Positions 1 through 11,311 are shown, counted from the first letter of the stretch. The stretch is 44,107 bases of DNA from CALOBA01 sp942491465 (GCA_942491465.1 CALOBA010000016.1:1-44107); one strand, 5' to 3'. Made by a program: numbers and translations. The notes: generated by a model not told the origin, from the letters alone.

Positions 1-217
1 GCCGGCAGCCGCGACGAGCAGCCGATGCCGGAGACGATGGCGTGCCCTTCCTTGGGGATCTGCAGATGGGCGAACGCCTTGGTCAGCCAGCGGCAAGGAT
101 GCCGAAGTGCCCGCAGCCCGGGCACCAGATCGGCTTGACGCTGGACTTATAGTCCTTGGCCTTCAGCGTCGGCGGGGCCTCCAGGCTGGGCGGGGGAGTG
201 GGTGTGGTAGCGACCAT
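1..217 (-). CDS. korB: 2-oxoacid:ferredoxin oxidoreductase beta subunit, N-terminal part, frameshifted
   Basis: This is the thiamine-pyrophosphate-binding beta subunit of a 2-oxoacid (probably 2-oxoglutarate):ferredoxin oxidoreductase, which oxidatively decarboxylates the oxoacid to acyl-CoA and reduces ferredoxin. The ATG at 217 lies 11 nt after the corrected stop of korA, so the two form an operon. The N-terminus reads KPIWCPGCGHFGILAA, with the family's CPGCGH iron-sulfur/TPP signature near residue 32. The frame then hits TGA at 83-85. Shifting by one base between about 86 and 100 restores LTKAFAHLQIPKEGHAIVSG followed by GIGCSSRLP, the conserved GIGC motif. There is therefore an apparent indel, and the gene also runs off the window. 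Family assignment is firm; whether the frameshift is real or a sequencing error is open. Confidence 0.75.
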
Positions 218-228
218 CGGCGGTGACC

Positions 229-1994
229 TCAGGCTTGGCTCTTGGCGAGCACGGCGGCGGCGATCTCGCCGGGGCGCAGCGGCAGCGGGCCGGGGCGGGC
301 GATGGAATGGGCGCCGTCATCGAGGGCGCCCTCGGCCCGCAGCCAGCCGAACAGCTGGCCACCCGCATTCTGCTCGATGACCAGGGGGAGGGTCGCGCCG
401 ATGGCCGTGCGCAGGGCGTCGCGCCGCAGCGGGGCGATGAGGCGCAGGGCAATGACCCGGACCCTCCGAAGCTGCGGGCGCGCAACTGCTCGGCGGCCTC
501 GCCGACGGCGCCATGGGCCGAGCCCCAGCAGATCAGGCACAGGGGCGGCTCAGCCGCATCGGCAGCGGCAGCGGCATCGGCAGCTGCAGAGGCGCCGTCG
601 TCGATCTCGGCCCAGTCGCTGCCGAAATCGAAGCCGGCGAGCTTGTCGTGACGCTTGGCGAGCTGGCGGTGGTGATCGGCGGCCAGGCTCGACGGGGTGG
701 CGGCGGCGTCGTGCTCCAGGCCGTCGGCGGTGTAGCTGGGGCCGACGCAGCCCGGGATGCGCATGGGCGAGATGCCGTCGTCGGTCAAGGCGTAGCGCTG
801 GTAGTCGGGGGCCGCCCCGGTCGCGACAACGCGATGGAGCGGGTACGCGAACGCCGGCGGCGGGTCGACGATGGCGCGGGTTTGGCCGATGGCCTGGTCC
901 GAGAGCACGATGGCGGCGGTCTGCAGGTGCTCGGCCAGGCGCACTGCCCAGGCGGTGGTGAAGATGCAGTCGCCGATGCCCAGCGGGGCCAGCACCAGGT
1001 GCGGGGCATCGTCGTGGCAGCCGTGCAGGGCCAGGTTCAGATCGGACTGCTCGGACTTGGTGGGGATGCCGGTGCTCGGGCCGCCGCGCTGGACGTTGGC
1101 GACCACCACCGGCGTCTCGCTGGCGATGGCGAGCCCGATCCCCTCCATCATCAGGCTCAGCCCGGGACCGGAGGTGGCCGTCAGCGACGGCACACCGCCG
1201 AAGGAGCTGCCGACGATCATGTTGATGGAGGCCAGCTCGTCTTCCGCCTGCAGCAGCGCGCCGCCGATGCGCTCCAGCCGCGGCGCGAGCCATTCGAGCA
1301 TCTCGCTGGCCGGGGTGATCGGATAGGCGGCAACGAAGCGCACCCCGCCGCGCAGGGCGCCGAGGCCGCTGGCCTCGTTGCCGCTGATGTTCCAGCGCGC
1401 GGCGCCGTTGCCGGGGCGCAGCGGGGGCGGATCGGCCTGGGTGCGATAGCCGTCGCGGATGCAGCTCTGTGCCGCCTTGACCACCGCCTCACCCTTGCCG
1501 GCCAGCGCATCCTCGGCGGCGGCGGTGAGGGCGTCCAGCGGCAGCCCGGACAGGGCCGCAGCCGCGCCGACGGCGACCATGTTCAGATGACCGTCGGGGA
1601 CCGCGTGGGCGAGCTGGAGGAAGGGCACCTCGCGGACCTCGACGCCCTCGGCGACGACGGACTCGGGCACCGGCCCCGCCGCCGGATCGGCCAGGATCAG
1701 GCTGTCGCCGCCCAGCGGGATCTCATCGCGAAAGCGGCCGTGATTGCCCCAGTCCAGGCCGACCAACAGGTCGAAGCGGTCACCGATGCAGCCGATGGGC
1801 TGCGGCCCGAAACGGACCAGGGCCGCCGACTCGCCGCCGCGGATCTGCGGCCCGGCGGAGCGCATCATCAGCCCGTAGTGACCGGCCCGGTTGGCGGCAG
1901 CGAGCAGGATCGAGCCCGCCGTCACCGCCCCGCTGCCGCCGGAACCGCTGAAGGCAATGGCGATGGGCGCGTGCGGGGCCTGGGGTATGGACAT
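229..1994 (-). CDS. korA: 2-oxoacid:ferredoxin oxidoreductase alpha subunit (gamma-alpha fusion), frameshift near 3' end
   Basis: The protein is the KorA-type subunit in which the gamma domain (residues 1 to about 190, with GSGGSGAVTAGSILL and RSAGPQIRGGESAA) is fused to the pyrimidine-binding alpha domain (AAYPITPASEMLEWL, SGPGLSLMMEGIGLA). With KorB it forms the cytoplasmic enzyme that exchanges electrons with ferredoxin. Such enzymes serve anaerobic TCA reactions or reductive carboxylation; the substrate cannot be fixed from sequence. The uninterrupted frame runs to 147, but its last 110 or so residues are Ser/Pro/Arg-rich junk. Moving to the next frame at about 477-490 gives PQLRRVRVIALRLIAPLRR ending in GEIAAAVLAKSQA and a stop at 229, which is the expected C-terminus. 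One apparent indel is therefore present. The start ATG at 1994 gives a normal N-terminus. Confidence 0.85.
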
Positions 1995-2151
1995 CGGAGG
2001 GCTCGCGATTGTGGCCGGGGGAGGGGGTTATGTTACCGCGCCTTCGGCCTGGCCGCGCGGGGCATCCCTGTGGATGGTTGGCGCGCAGCGATGCGGGGGC
2101 CGGGCGCACGGGCGGAGAACGCCCATCGGTCGGTCCAGGCCGGGCACGGCC

Positions 2152-2949
2152 TCAAGCGCGCAGGTCTTCGCCGAGGAACGGTCGCAGCCGGGCCAGCATC
2201 CCGTGATGCACCTTGAGGCTGCCGGCGACCACGTTCAGCGTCTCGAAGTGGCGGTCACCGCCGGCCAGGTCGGTGACGGTGCCGCCGGCCTCGGTCACCA
2301 GCAGCGCGCCGGCGGCGAAGTCCCAGGGGTTCAGCTGCAGCTCCCAGAAGCCGTCGAGCCGGCCGGCGGCCACGTAGGCGAAGTCCAGCGCCGCGGAGCC
2401 TGGGCGGCGGATGCCGGCGGTGTCGCGCACCATGGCGCCGAGCATCTTCAGGTAGACGTCCAGGTGGGTCTGATCCCGAAACGGGATACCGGTGCCGATC
2501 AGTGCGCCGTCGATACTCTTGCGGCCACTCACGCGCAGACGCCGGTCGTTGAGCAGCGCACCGCGACCGTAGCTGGCGGTGAACAGCTCCTCGCGCAGCG
2601 GGTCGTAGACCACCGCCTGATCCATGCGGTCGCGGTAGCGCAGGCCGATGGAGATCGAGAATTGGGGAAAGCCGTGCAGATAGTTGGTGGTGCCGTCCAG
2701 CGGATCGATAATCCACTGGAACTCACCCTCCCCGCTGCTGCCGCTCTCTTCGGCGAGGATGGCGTGATGGGGGAATCTGCTGCGCAGTTCGTTGATGATG
2801 GCCGCCTCACAGGCGCGGTCGACCTCGGTGACAAAGTCGTGATGGCCCTTGGTCGAGACCTTGAGGGCATCGGTGCGCTCGAAGAAGCGCATGGCGATGC
2901 GACCAGCGGAGCGGGCGGCGCGGACGGCAATATTGAGCATGGGATCCAT
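2152..2949 (-). CDS. suhB: inositol-1-monophosphatase family protein SuhB
   Basis: This 265-residue protein is a Mg2+-dependent, lithium-sensitive-type inositol monophosphatase. The N-terminus MDPMLNIAVRAARSAG closely matches E. coli SuhB (MHPMLNIAVRAARKAG), so I choose the ATG at 2949; the open frame extends further upstream but without family similarity. Metal-binding signatures are present: AEESG, then WIIDPLDGTTNY (DPxDGT) near residues 80-90, and WDFAAGALLVTEAGG near the C-terminus. In E. coli SuhB also acts in rRNA transcription antitermination; that role here is an inference. It lies downstream of, and diverges from, trmJ, with about 127 bp between the two starts. The same suhB/trmJ adjacency is common in gammaproteobacteria. 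Confidence 0.93.
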   Translation of the reverse strand: MDPMLNIAVRAARSAGRIAMRFFERTDALKVSTKGHHDFVTEVDRACEAAIINELRSRFPHHAILAEESGSSGEGEFQWIIDPLDGTTNYLHGFPQFSISIGLRYRDRMDQAVVYDPLREELFTASYGRGALLNDRRLRVSGRKSIDGALIGTGIPFRDQTHLDVYLKMLGAMVRDTAGIRRPGSAALDFAYVAAGRLDGFWELQLNPWDFAAGALLVTEAGGTVTDLAGGDRHFETLNVVAGSLKVHHGMLARLRPFLGEDLRA

Positions 2950-3076
2950 GTTGGCACCATACCGCAAGCGGCCCGCGGAATGAACTGAAAATCCGCAGCC
3001 CCCGAAGCTCATGTGGTCGGCTGGTGCATCGCCCGCCGTGTTGACAAGCGGCGCCGGATCTGAAGAACTGCGCAGC

Positions 3077-3865
3077 ATGAACGAGCCAAGCCCGAATCCC
3101 CCGATCGATGCCCGCCTTGGGCGCATCCGCTTCGTCCTGGTCGAGACCAGCCTCACCGGCAACATCGGTGCCGTTGCCCGCGCCATGAAAAACATGGGGT
3201 TGGCGCGGCTCGCCTTGGTGCGACCGCGGCGTCTGCCCGATGCCGATGCCTTTGCCCGCGCCTCCGGGGCCGACGATCTGCTCGGCGCAGCCAGCGTGCA
3301 TGAGAGCCTGCCCGAGGCGTTGGCCGGCTGCCGGCTCGCCATCGGCTCCAGTGCGCGCTCGCGCACGGTGGAGTGGCCGATGCTGGACCCCGGCGGCTGC
3401 GCCGAGCGCTTGCTCGGCGAGGCCGCGGTGGGCGACGTCGCGCTGGTGCTCGGCCGCGAGTCCTCGGGGCTGACCAACGACGAGCTGGCCTGCTGCCAGT
3501 ATCTGGTGCAGATCCCCACCAATCCGGGATTCAGCTCGCTCAACGTCGCCGCCGCGGCCCAGGTGTTCGCCTACGAGATCCGGCGCACGCTGCTTGCCGA
3601 CCAGGCCGCGCCGCCGCCGCCGGAGCCTGAACAGGAGCCGGCGACCCTGGAGCATCTGGAGGGCTTCTACGCGCACCTGCTGCGCGCCCTGATCGCGCTG
3701 GGCTTCGCCGACCCGGACCAATGCCGTAAGCTCGAGCGGCGCCTGCGCCGACTGTTCAACCGCGCCCGCCCGGATCGCACCGAGCTGAATATCCTGCGCG
3801 GCATCCTCAGCGCCGCCGAGGGGCGGAAGTCGGCGCAGCGGTTTCGCTCGGAGCGACCGCGCTAG
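3077..3865 (+). CDS. trmJ: tRNA (cytidine/uridine-2'-O-)-methyltransferase TrmJ
   Basis: This 262-residue SPOUT-class methyltransferase 2'-O-methylates position 32 in the anticodon loop of several tRNAs, using SAM. Family motifs are visible: FVLVETSLTGNIGAVARAMK at the start, ALVLGRESSGLTNDEL (motif II) in the middle and IPTNPGFSSLNVAAAAQVFA (motif III, forming the trefoil knot). The ATG at 3077 (MNEPSPNPP) is preferred over the longer reading from 3011 because the extra 22 residues have no family character. The C-terminal tail (about residues 175-262) is the usual helical extension. It is divergent from suhB and is followed by rapA on the same strand. Confidence 0.92.
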   Translation: MNEPSPNPPIDARLGRIRFVLVETSLTGNIGAVARAMKNMGLARLALVRPRRLPDADAFARASGADDLLGAASVHESLPEALAGCRLAIGSSARSRTVEWPMLDPGGCAERLLGEAAVGDVALVLGRESSGLTNDELACCQYLVQIPTNPGFSSLNVAAAAQVFAYEIRRTLLADQAAPPPPEPEQEPATLEHLEGFYAHLLRALIALGFADPDQCRKLERRLRRLFNRARPDRTELNILRGILSAAEGRKSAQRFRSERPR

Positions 3866-3998
3866 CAACCGCTGTTTCAACGGCGCCTTGCGGCCTCCAG
3901 CGTGCGCATTCGAGCTGCACGCTGCACGCCGGGATGCACCCCGGCGCCGGAATCTCTACCATAGACCCGTCACCGAGCAACTGAGCCGAATCCATTTG

Positions 3999-6791
3999 AT
4001 GCAATCCTTTGTCCGCGGCCAGCGCTGGCTGTCTGAAACCCAGAGTGATCTCGGCCTCGGCCTGGTCGAGGCGGTCGATGAGCGCACGGTGCGCATGGCG
4101 TTTCCGGCCACCGGCGAGCGACGCACCTATGCCCGCCGCGAGGCCCCCCTGTGGCGGGCGGCCTTTGCCGTCGGCGAGCATATCCGCGACCTCGACGGCA
4201 ACAGCTACATCGTCATCGGCACCGAGGAGGACGCCGGGCTGATCCGCTACCGGGCACGGGACCCCAACGGCGAGGAGACGACGCTGCCCGAGGGCGAGCT
4301 CGACGCCCACCTGCGCCTGAACCGCCCGCAGCAGAAGCTGCTGGCCTCGCGCCTGGATCAGGACCAGTGGTTCCGATTGCGCTACCGCTGCTGCAGCGAA
4401 CAGGCGCGCTGGACCGGCACGCCGATCCGCGGGCTGGTGGGGGCCCGCATCAGCCCGATCCCGCACCAGCTCTACATCGCCGCCGAGGTCGCCGAGCGGC
4501 CCTCCCCGCGGGTGCTGCTGGCCGACGAGGTCGGGCTCGGCAAGACCATCGAGGCCGGGCTGATCCTGCACCGCATGCTGCTCGCCGGGCGCGTGCGCCG
4601 GGTCCTGGTGCTGGTCCCGGAGCCCCTGCTGCACCAGTGGCTGGTGGAGATGCTGCGCCGCTTCAATCTGCGCCTGGCCCTGTTCGATGGCGAGCGCATG
4701 GCCGCCGCCGAGGCCGAGGATGCCGACGGCAACCCGTTCCAGAGCGAGCAGCGCGTGCTCTGCTCCCTGGAGCTGCTCACCGAGCAGCCGGCCAACGCCC
4801 GTGCCGTGCTCGCCGGTGACTGGGATCTGCTGATCGTCGACGAGGCCCATCACCTGCATTGGTCGCCGCAGGAGAGCAGCCTGGAGTACGACCTGGTGGA
4901 TGCCCTGGCCGCCCAGACCCCGTCCGTGCTGCTGCTGACGGCCACGCCGGAGCAACTCGGCCGTGCCGGGCACTTCGGCCGACTGCGGCTGCTCGACCCG
5001 CGCCGCTTCAGCGACTACGACGCCTTCCTCGCCGAGGAGGCCGACTACGCCCCGATCGCCGAGCTGGCCTCCCGGCTCATCGACCACGACCCGCTGAGCC
5101 CCGAGCAGACGGCGCAGCTCGATGCCTGGCTCGGCGACACCAGCGACCTGGTGCCGCGGCAGATCGTCGAGCGACTGATCGACCGCCACGGCACCGGCCG
5201 CATCCTGTTCCGCAACACCCGCGCCGCCATCGAAGGCTTCCCGTTGCGCGAAGCCCATCCCTGCCCGCTGCCGGCCCCGGAAGGCTATCCGGCGAGGGGC
5301 GCCGAGGGGGGCGACGGGACCTGCCCGGAACGGCTGCACGGGGCAGACTGGGCCGACCTCGACCCCCGCGTCCCTTGGCTGCTCGACACCCTGCGCCGGC
5401 TGCGCCCGGCCAAGGTGCTGCTCATCGCCGCCCATGCCGAGACCGTCCTGGACCTGCGCCAGGCGCTGAAGGACCGGGCCGGCATCCAGGCCGCGATCTT
5501 CCATGAGGGCATGGAGATCGTCGAGCGCGACCGCTCCGCGGCGTTCTTCGCCGACCCCCAGGAGGGCGCCCAGGTCCTGCTCTGCTCGGAGATCGGCAGC
5601 GAAGGCCGCAACTTCCAGTTCGCCCACCACCTGATCCTGTTCGACCTGCCGCTGGCCGCCGACCTGCTGGAGCAGCGCATCGGCCGCCTCGACCGCATCG
5701 GCCAGACCCAGACCATCGCCATCCATGTCCCGTACCTGAGCGAGGGCCCGCAGGAGACCCTCTATCGCTGGTATGCCGAGGCCCTGGACGCCTTCCGCGC
5801 CAACTGCCCGGCGGCCTCGGCGCTGGACGAGGGCCTGGGGGCGCGTCTCGGCGAGGCACTGGCGGACCCGAGCCAGGTCGACGCCCTGATCACCGAGGCC
5901 GCGGCCCTGCGCGAGACCCTGAACGCCGCGCTGGAGGCCGGTCGCGACCGGCTGCTGGAGCTGCACTCCCACCGCCCGGCGGTCTCGGCCAAGCTGGCCC
6001 ACGCCATGCAGACCCAAGACCTGGACCGCGGCCTGCGCGACTGGCTGATCGCGCTGTGGGATGCCTTCGGGGTCGAGCACGAGCCCGGCCCCGGCGTCTC
6101 CACCATCATTCGTCCCGGGCGCCACATGCTCCAGGAACGCTTCCCGCGCCTGCCCGAGGACGGGCTCACCGTCACCTACGACCGCGGCGATGCCCTAAGC
6201 CACGAGGATCGGGCCTTTCTGACCTGGGAGCACCCGATGGTGCGCGACGCCCTGGAGCTCATCGCCGGCTCCGATCTGGGCACCAGCGTGGTCCTGCTCG
6301 CCCGCGATCCGCGCTTCAGCACCGGCAGTCTGCTGTTGGAGATGTTGCACATCGCCGAGTGCCCGGCCCCGGTGGACCTGGACATCGGCCGCTTCCTGCC
6401 ACCGACGCTGCTGCGCCTGGCCGTCGACGAACAGGGCCGAGACCGCGCCGACGAGATCCTGCACGACGACCTCTACGGCCACTGCATGACCACCAAGCGC
6501 AAGCTTGCGCGCACGCTGATCGCCGCCAAGGGCAAGCAGATCGAGGGCATGCTCGCCGCCGGCGAGGGGCTGGCCCGCACCGCTGCCGATGCGCTCCAGG
6601 CCACCGCCGCCGAGCGCATGCGCCAGGTGCTCGATGCCGAGATCGAGCGCCTGGCGGCCCTGGCCGCGGTCAATCCCACCATCCGCCCGGAGGAGCTGGA
6701 GCAGCTACGCGACGAGCGCGGACGGCTGGATGCCGCGTTCGGGCATATCCATCTACGGCTGGATGCGTTGCGCCTGGTGGTGTTTGCTTGA
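3999..6791 (+). CDS. rapA: RNA polymerase-associated protein RapA (Swi2/Snf2 ATPase)
   Basis: RapA (HepA) is a SWI2/SNF2-family ATPase that binds RNA polymerase and recycles it after transcription. The ATG at 3999 gives a 930-residue protein beginning MQSFVRGQRWLSETQSDLGL, aligned with E. coli RapA (MPFTLGQRWISDTESELGL; 968 residues). The N-terminal part is the Tudor-like polymerase-binding region. Helicase motifs follow: Walker A DEVGLGKTIEAG near residue 178, DEAH (LIVDEAHHL) near 280, LLLTATPEQ in motif III, and QRIGRLDRIGQTQ in motif VI near 558. The C-terminus is the usual long helical region. The frame is intact over 2.8 kb. I see no clear Shine-Dalgarno sequence. The last 39 bp overlap the 3' end of the convergent P-type ATPase gene. 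Confidence 0.93.
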   Translation: MQSFVRGQRWLSETQSDLGLGLVEAVDERTVRMAFPATGERRTYARREAPLWRAAFAVGEHIRDLDGNSYIVIGTEEDAGLIRYRARDPNGEETTLPEGELDAHLRLNRPQQKLLASRLDQDQWFRLRYRCCSEQARWTGTPIRGLVGARISPIPHQLYIAAEVAERPSPRVLLADEVGLGKTIEAGLILHRMLLAGRVRRVLVLVPEPLLHQWLVEMLRRFNLRLALFDGERMAAAEAEDADGNPFQSEQRVLCSLELLTEQPANARAVLAGDWDLLIVDEAHHLHWSPQESSLEYDLVDALAAQTPSVLLLTATPEQLGRAGHFGRLRLLDPRRFSDYDAFLAEEADYAPIAELASRLIDHDPLSPEQTAQLDAWLGDTSDLVPRQIVERLIDRHGTGRILFRNTRAAIEGFPLREAHPCPLPAPEGYPARGAEGGDGTCPERLHGADWADLDPRVPWLLDTLRRLRPAKVLLIAAHAETVLDLRQALKDRAGIQAAIFHEGMEIVERDRSAAFFADPQEGAQVLLCSEIGSEGRNFQFAHHLILFDLPLAADLLEQRIGRLDRIGQTQTIAIHVPYLSEGPQETLYRWYAEALDAFRANCPAASALDEGLGARLGEALADPSQVDALITEAAALRETLNAALEAGRDRLLELHSHRPAVSAKLAHAMQTQDLDRGLRDWLIALWDAFGVEHEPGPGVSTIIRPGRHMLQERFPRLPEDGLTVTYDRGDALSHEDRAFLTWEHPMVRDALELIAGSDLGTSVVLLARDPRFSTGSLLLEMLHIAECPAPVDLDIGRFLPPTLLRLAVDEQGRDRADEILHDDLYGHCMTTKRKLARTLIAAKGKQIEGMLAAGEGLARTAADALQATAAERMRQVLDAEIERLAALAAVNPTIRPEELEQLRDERGRLDAAFGHIHLRLDALRLVVFA

Positions 6792-9497
6792 ACGCCCGGC
6801 GACCCGGGTCACCGGCACGGTCCGGCGCATGACCCATTTGGCCAGTTCCAACACCGGGACGATGGTGCAGGACGCGCCGATCACCAGCAGCCAGTCGTTC
6901 AGCGTCAAGGCGTAGGTGCCGAAGGCGTCCTGCAGCAGCGGCACGTAGATCAGGGCAACGAGCAGGATCAGCTCCCAGAGGATGGCGATATTGAGCCACT
7001 TGTTCGCGAACGGCCGTTGCAGGACGGAGGCGCGATCGGAGCGGAAGTTGTAGGCCTTGAAGAACTGGATCAGCACCAGCGAGATGAAGGTCATGGTCAT
7101 GGCCTGCATCAGGGTCTGCTCCGGGTTCAAACCCTGGCCGGGCCCCCGGTGCAGCAGATGCACGAACAGCGCGATGTTGACCAGCGTCGACCAGAGGCCG
7201 CCGATCAGCATCAAGGCGACCACCGGCTTCGTGAAGATGCCGCTTTTCGGGTCCCGCGGTGGCCGGTCCATGAGGCCGTCCTCGGGCGGGTCGACGGCCA
7301 GGGCCAGCGCCGGCAGGCCGTCGGTGGCCAGGTTGACGTAGAGGATCTGCACCGCCGACAGCGGCAACGGCAGCCCGAACAGGGTCGCCACCGCCATCAG
7401 ACCGATCTCGCCGATGTTGGCCGAGAGCAGGTACATCAGGTACTTCTTGATGTTGGAGAAGATGCCGCGGCCCTCCTCGACGGCGCCGACGATGCTGGCG
7501 AAGTTGTCGTCGGTCAGCGTCATGTCCGCGGCCTCGCGGCTGACGTCGGTGCCCGCGATGCCCATGGCCACGCCGATGTCGGCGCGCTTCAGCGCCGGGG
7601 CGTCGTTGACGCCGTCGCCGGTCATGGCGCAGATGTGCCCGCGGGTCTGCCAGGCCTGGACCACGCGCAGCTTGTGCTCCGGCGAGACCCGGGCGTAGAC
7701 CTCGATCGCCTCGACCTCGGCCTCCAGCTGCGCTTGGCTCATGCCGTCCAGCGTGCGGCCGATGACCACGCGGCCGTCGCGCAGGATGCCGAGCTCGCGG
7801 GCGATGGCCCGTGCGGTCTCCGGGTGATCGCCGGTGATCATGATCGGGCGGATGCCGGCACGCGCACAGGCGGCGATGGCTGCCTGCGCCTCGGGGCGCG
7901 GCGGGTCGATCATGCCCACCAGGCCGAGCAGGCACATCCCGGTCTCGGCATCGTTGCGACCGTCGGCACGTTTCTCGGCCACGGCCAGCACGCGCAGGGC
8001 GGAGCGGGCCATCTCGGCGGCGGCGGCGTCGATGCGCGCGCGGGCCTCGGCATCCAGCGGCACCGGGCCGTCGGCGCTCAGGATGCGATCACAGGCGTCG
8101 ATGATGACCTCGGCGGCACCCTTGGCGCAGACGAGCAGCTGCCCGTCGCCTTGGGTGCGGTGCAGCGTGGTCATGCGCTTGCGCTCGGCGCTGAACGGGA
8201 TCTCGTCGACCCGTGGCGCCGCGGCCTCCAGCGCGTCCTTGGTGAGCCCGGCCTTGCCTGCCGCCACCACCAGCGCGCCCTCGGTGGGATCGCCGTGCAG
8301 GACCCAATTGCCGTCCTCCAGCGTGAGCCGTGCGTCGCAGGCCAGGGCGCCGGCGCGCAGCAGCCGCTGCACCAGCGCGCCCTGGCCAGGGGCCTCGGTG
8401 GCGCGGATCAGGCCCTCGGGGAGGTAGCCGCTGCCGGTGACCTCCGCGGTTCGGCCGTCGGTCCAGATGGCGCGCAGCGTCATCTCGTCGCGGGTCAGGG
8501 TGCCGGTCTTGTCGGTGCAGATGACCGAGGTGCTGCCCAGGGTCTCCACCGTCGGCAGCCGTCGCACCAGGGCGTTGCGCTTGACCATCCGCTGTACGCC
8601 GATGGCCAGGGAGATGGTGACCACCGCCGGCAGGGCCTCGGGCACGACGGCAACGGCCAGCGCCACGCCGAAGATGAACATCTCCAGCAGCGCCTCGCCG
8701 CGCAGCCAGCCGGCGCCGGCGATGAGCACGACGATGACCGCGGCGGCGAGGGCCAGCGCCCGCCCGAGCTTGTCCAGGCCCTGCTGCAGCGGCGTGCGCA
8801 GCCCCTCCACCCCGGCAAGCAGGCCGGTGATGCGGCCCAGCTCGGTGCCGAGCCCGGTCTCGACCACGATGGCCCGCCCGCGTCCGTAGGCGATGTCGGT
8901 GCCCGAGTAGACCAGATCGGTGCGGTCGCCGAGGGCGCTGTCGGCGTCATCGAGCCTGTCGACGGACTTGTCCACCGCCACCGACTCGCCGGTCAGCGCC
9001 CCTTCCATGGCGCGCAGGTTGGCGGCCTCGATCAGCCGCGCGTCCGCCGGCACCCGATCGCCGACGCCAAGTAGGATCAGGTCGCCGGGCACCAGCTCGC
9101 GGGCCGGAATGCTCAGCTCGCGACCGCCGCGGATCACGGTTGCCGACGGCGCGGCCATCTCCCGCAGGGCCTCCAGCGCCCGCTCGGCGCGGAACTCCTG
9201 CACGAAGCCGAGCAGGATCGCGAACAGCACGATGACGCCGATGACCACCGCCTCCAGGGTCTCGCCGAGCAACGCGGACAGCGCCACCGCGATCAGCAGG
9301 ATGACAATGAGCACGTTTTGGAACTGCTCGGCCAGGATATGCCAGGCCGAGATGCCATCGGCCCGCGGCAGCTCGTTGGGCCCCGTGCTTGCCAGCCGCG
9401 CCGCGGCATCGGCGACCTCGAGCCCATGGTCACCGGTACCCAGGATGTCGCGGGTCTGCTCAATGGATAGGGTATGCCAGGGCCGGGTTTGGGTCAT
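6753..9497 (-). CDS. cation-translocating P-type ATPase, Ca2+ pump type (P2A)
   Basis: This 914-residue integral inner-membrane pump has all P-type landmarks: ALTGES actuator loop near residue 167, phosphorylation site CTDKTGTLT with Asp near 329, LVCAKGAAEV in the nucleotide domain, and MTGDGVNDAPALK near 626. The ion-binding helices carry the SERCA-like Ca2+ ligands: M4 VPEALPAVVT (Glu), M5 SANIGEIG (Asn and Glu) and M6 VNLATDGLPALAL (Asn, Thr, Asp). That pattern points to Ca2+ export rather than Na+/K+ transport. PEALP replaces the commoner PEGLP, and the last ten residues (SSKHHQAQRIQP) are odd. The gene is monocistronic. Its last 39 bp overlap rapA tail to tail. Specificity for Mn2+ or another divalent ion cannot be excluded. 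Confidence 0.88.
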   Translation of the reverse strand: MTQTRPWHTLSIEQTRDILGTGDHGLEVADAAARLASTGPNELPRADGISAWHILAEQFQNVLIVILLIAVALSALLGETLEAVVIGVIVLFAILLGFVQEFRAERALEALREMAAPSATVIRGGRELSIPARELVPGDLILLGVGDRVPADARLIEAANLRAMEGALTGESVAVDKSVDRLDDADSALGDRTDLVYSGTDIAYGRGRAIVVETGLGTELGRITGLLAGVEGLRTPLQQGLDKLGRALALAAAVIVVLIAGAGWLRGEALLEMFIFGVALAVAVVPEALPAVVTISLAIGVQRMVKRNALVRRLPTVETLGSTSVICTDKTGTLTRDEMTLRAIWTDGRTAEVTGSGYLPEGLIRATEAPGQGALVQRLLRAGALACDARLTLEDGNWVLHGDPTEGALVVAAGKAGLTKDALEAAAPRVDEIPFSAERKRMTTLHRTQGDGQLLVCAKGAAEVIIDACDRILSADGPVPLDAEARARIDAAAAEMARSALRVLAVAEKRADGRNDAETGMCLLGLVGMIDPPRPEAQAAIAACARAGIRPIMITGDHPETARAIARELGILRDGRVVIGRTLDGMSQAQLEAEVEAIEVYARVSPEHKLRVVQAWQTRGHICAMTGDGVNDAPALKRADIGVAMGIAGTDVSREAADMTLTDDNFASIVGAVEEGRGIFSNIKKYLMYLLSANIGEIGLMAVATLFGLPLPLSAVQILYVNLATDGLPALALAVDPPEDGLMDRPPRDPKSGIFTKPVVALMLIGGLWSTLVNIALFVHLLHRGPGQGLNPEQTLMQAMTMTFISLVLIQFFKAYNFRSDRASVLQRPFANKWLNIAILWELILLVALIYVPLLQDAFGTYALTLNDWLLVIGASCTIVPVLELAKWVMRRTVPVTRVAGRSSKHHQAQRIQP

Positions 9498-9644
9498 CGG
9501 GGGTTCCTAAGCGCGAGGTCCGGGCGGGGCAGGTGGATCGGTGTCGACCAGCGTCCGCGGTGCGGCAACGGGGTCGGCATGAAGCGATTATCCTAGCAGG
9601 CTCGCCCTGAGGAAGAATTCAGAAACAAAGTGAACAGGTCAACT

Positions 9645-9665
9645 CGTTGTCGTTGTCGTTGTCGT
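9645..9665. repeat. short CGTTGT repeat, complementary to the adjacent array
   Basis: Three CGTTGT units plus CGT lie 25 bp before the main ACAACG array. They are its exact reverse complement, so the strand could snap back on itself here. Confidence 0.9.
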
Positions 9666-9688
9666 AATCGTCGTCGGATGCTCGATTG

Positions 9689-9808
<120 letters not shown>

Positions 9809-10063
9809 ATCCTAGTTGTGCTACGGAGTCGTTTAACTTGTTGGTGAACCGTTACCAAGCCCCTACGGCCCGGGTCGGCGCGCTCCCCGATGGCTGTCGC
9901 GTGAACCTGCGATGACATGTCGGAGACAATCGGGACCTGCATCAGCTACCCTGCTCCCGACTGCCGAGACAACGGCGACCACAGCGACGTGATCCGGATC
10001 GGCGATCAGGGCCGGAGCGCACCGTCGTCTTGCCAAGACCGAGACCAACACCAACTTCGACCT

Positions 10064-11212
<1,149 letters not shown>

Positions 11213-11311
11213 GTCGGGATAGGCCGCCATCTGCTCAGGCAGCGCGCGCCGAGACACTATACTTCCAAGGGTCACCAAGCAGTCCCCGTCCCCACCACTC
11301 GGGAGCAGACC

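Noticed and set aside
2950..3543. N-terminal extension of suhB to 463 residues
   Set aside because: The extra 198 residues lie antisense over trmJ and have no family similarity, while MDPMLNIAVRAAR matches the normal SuhB start.
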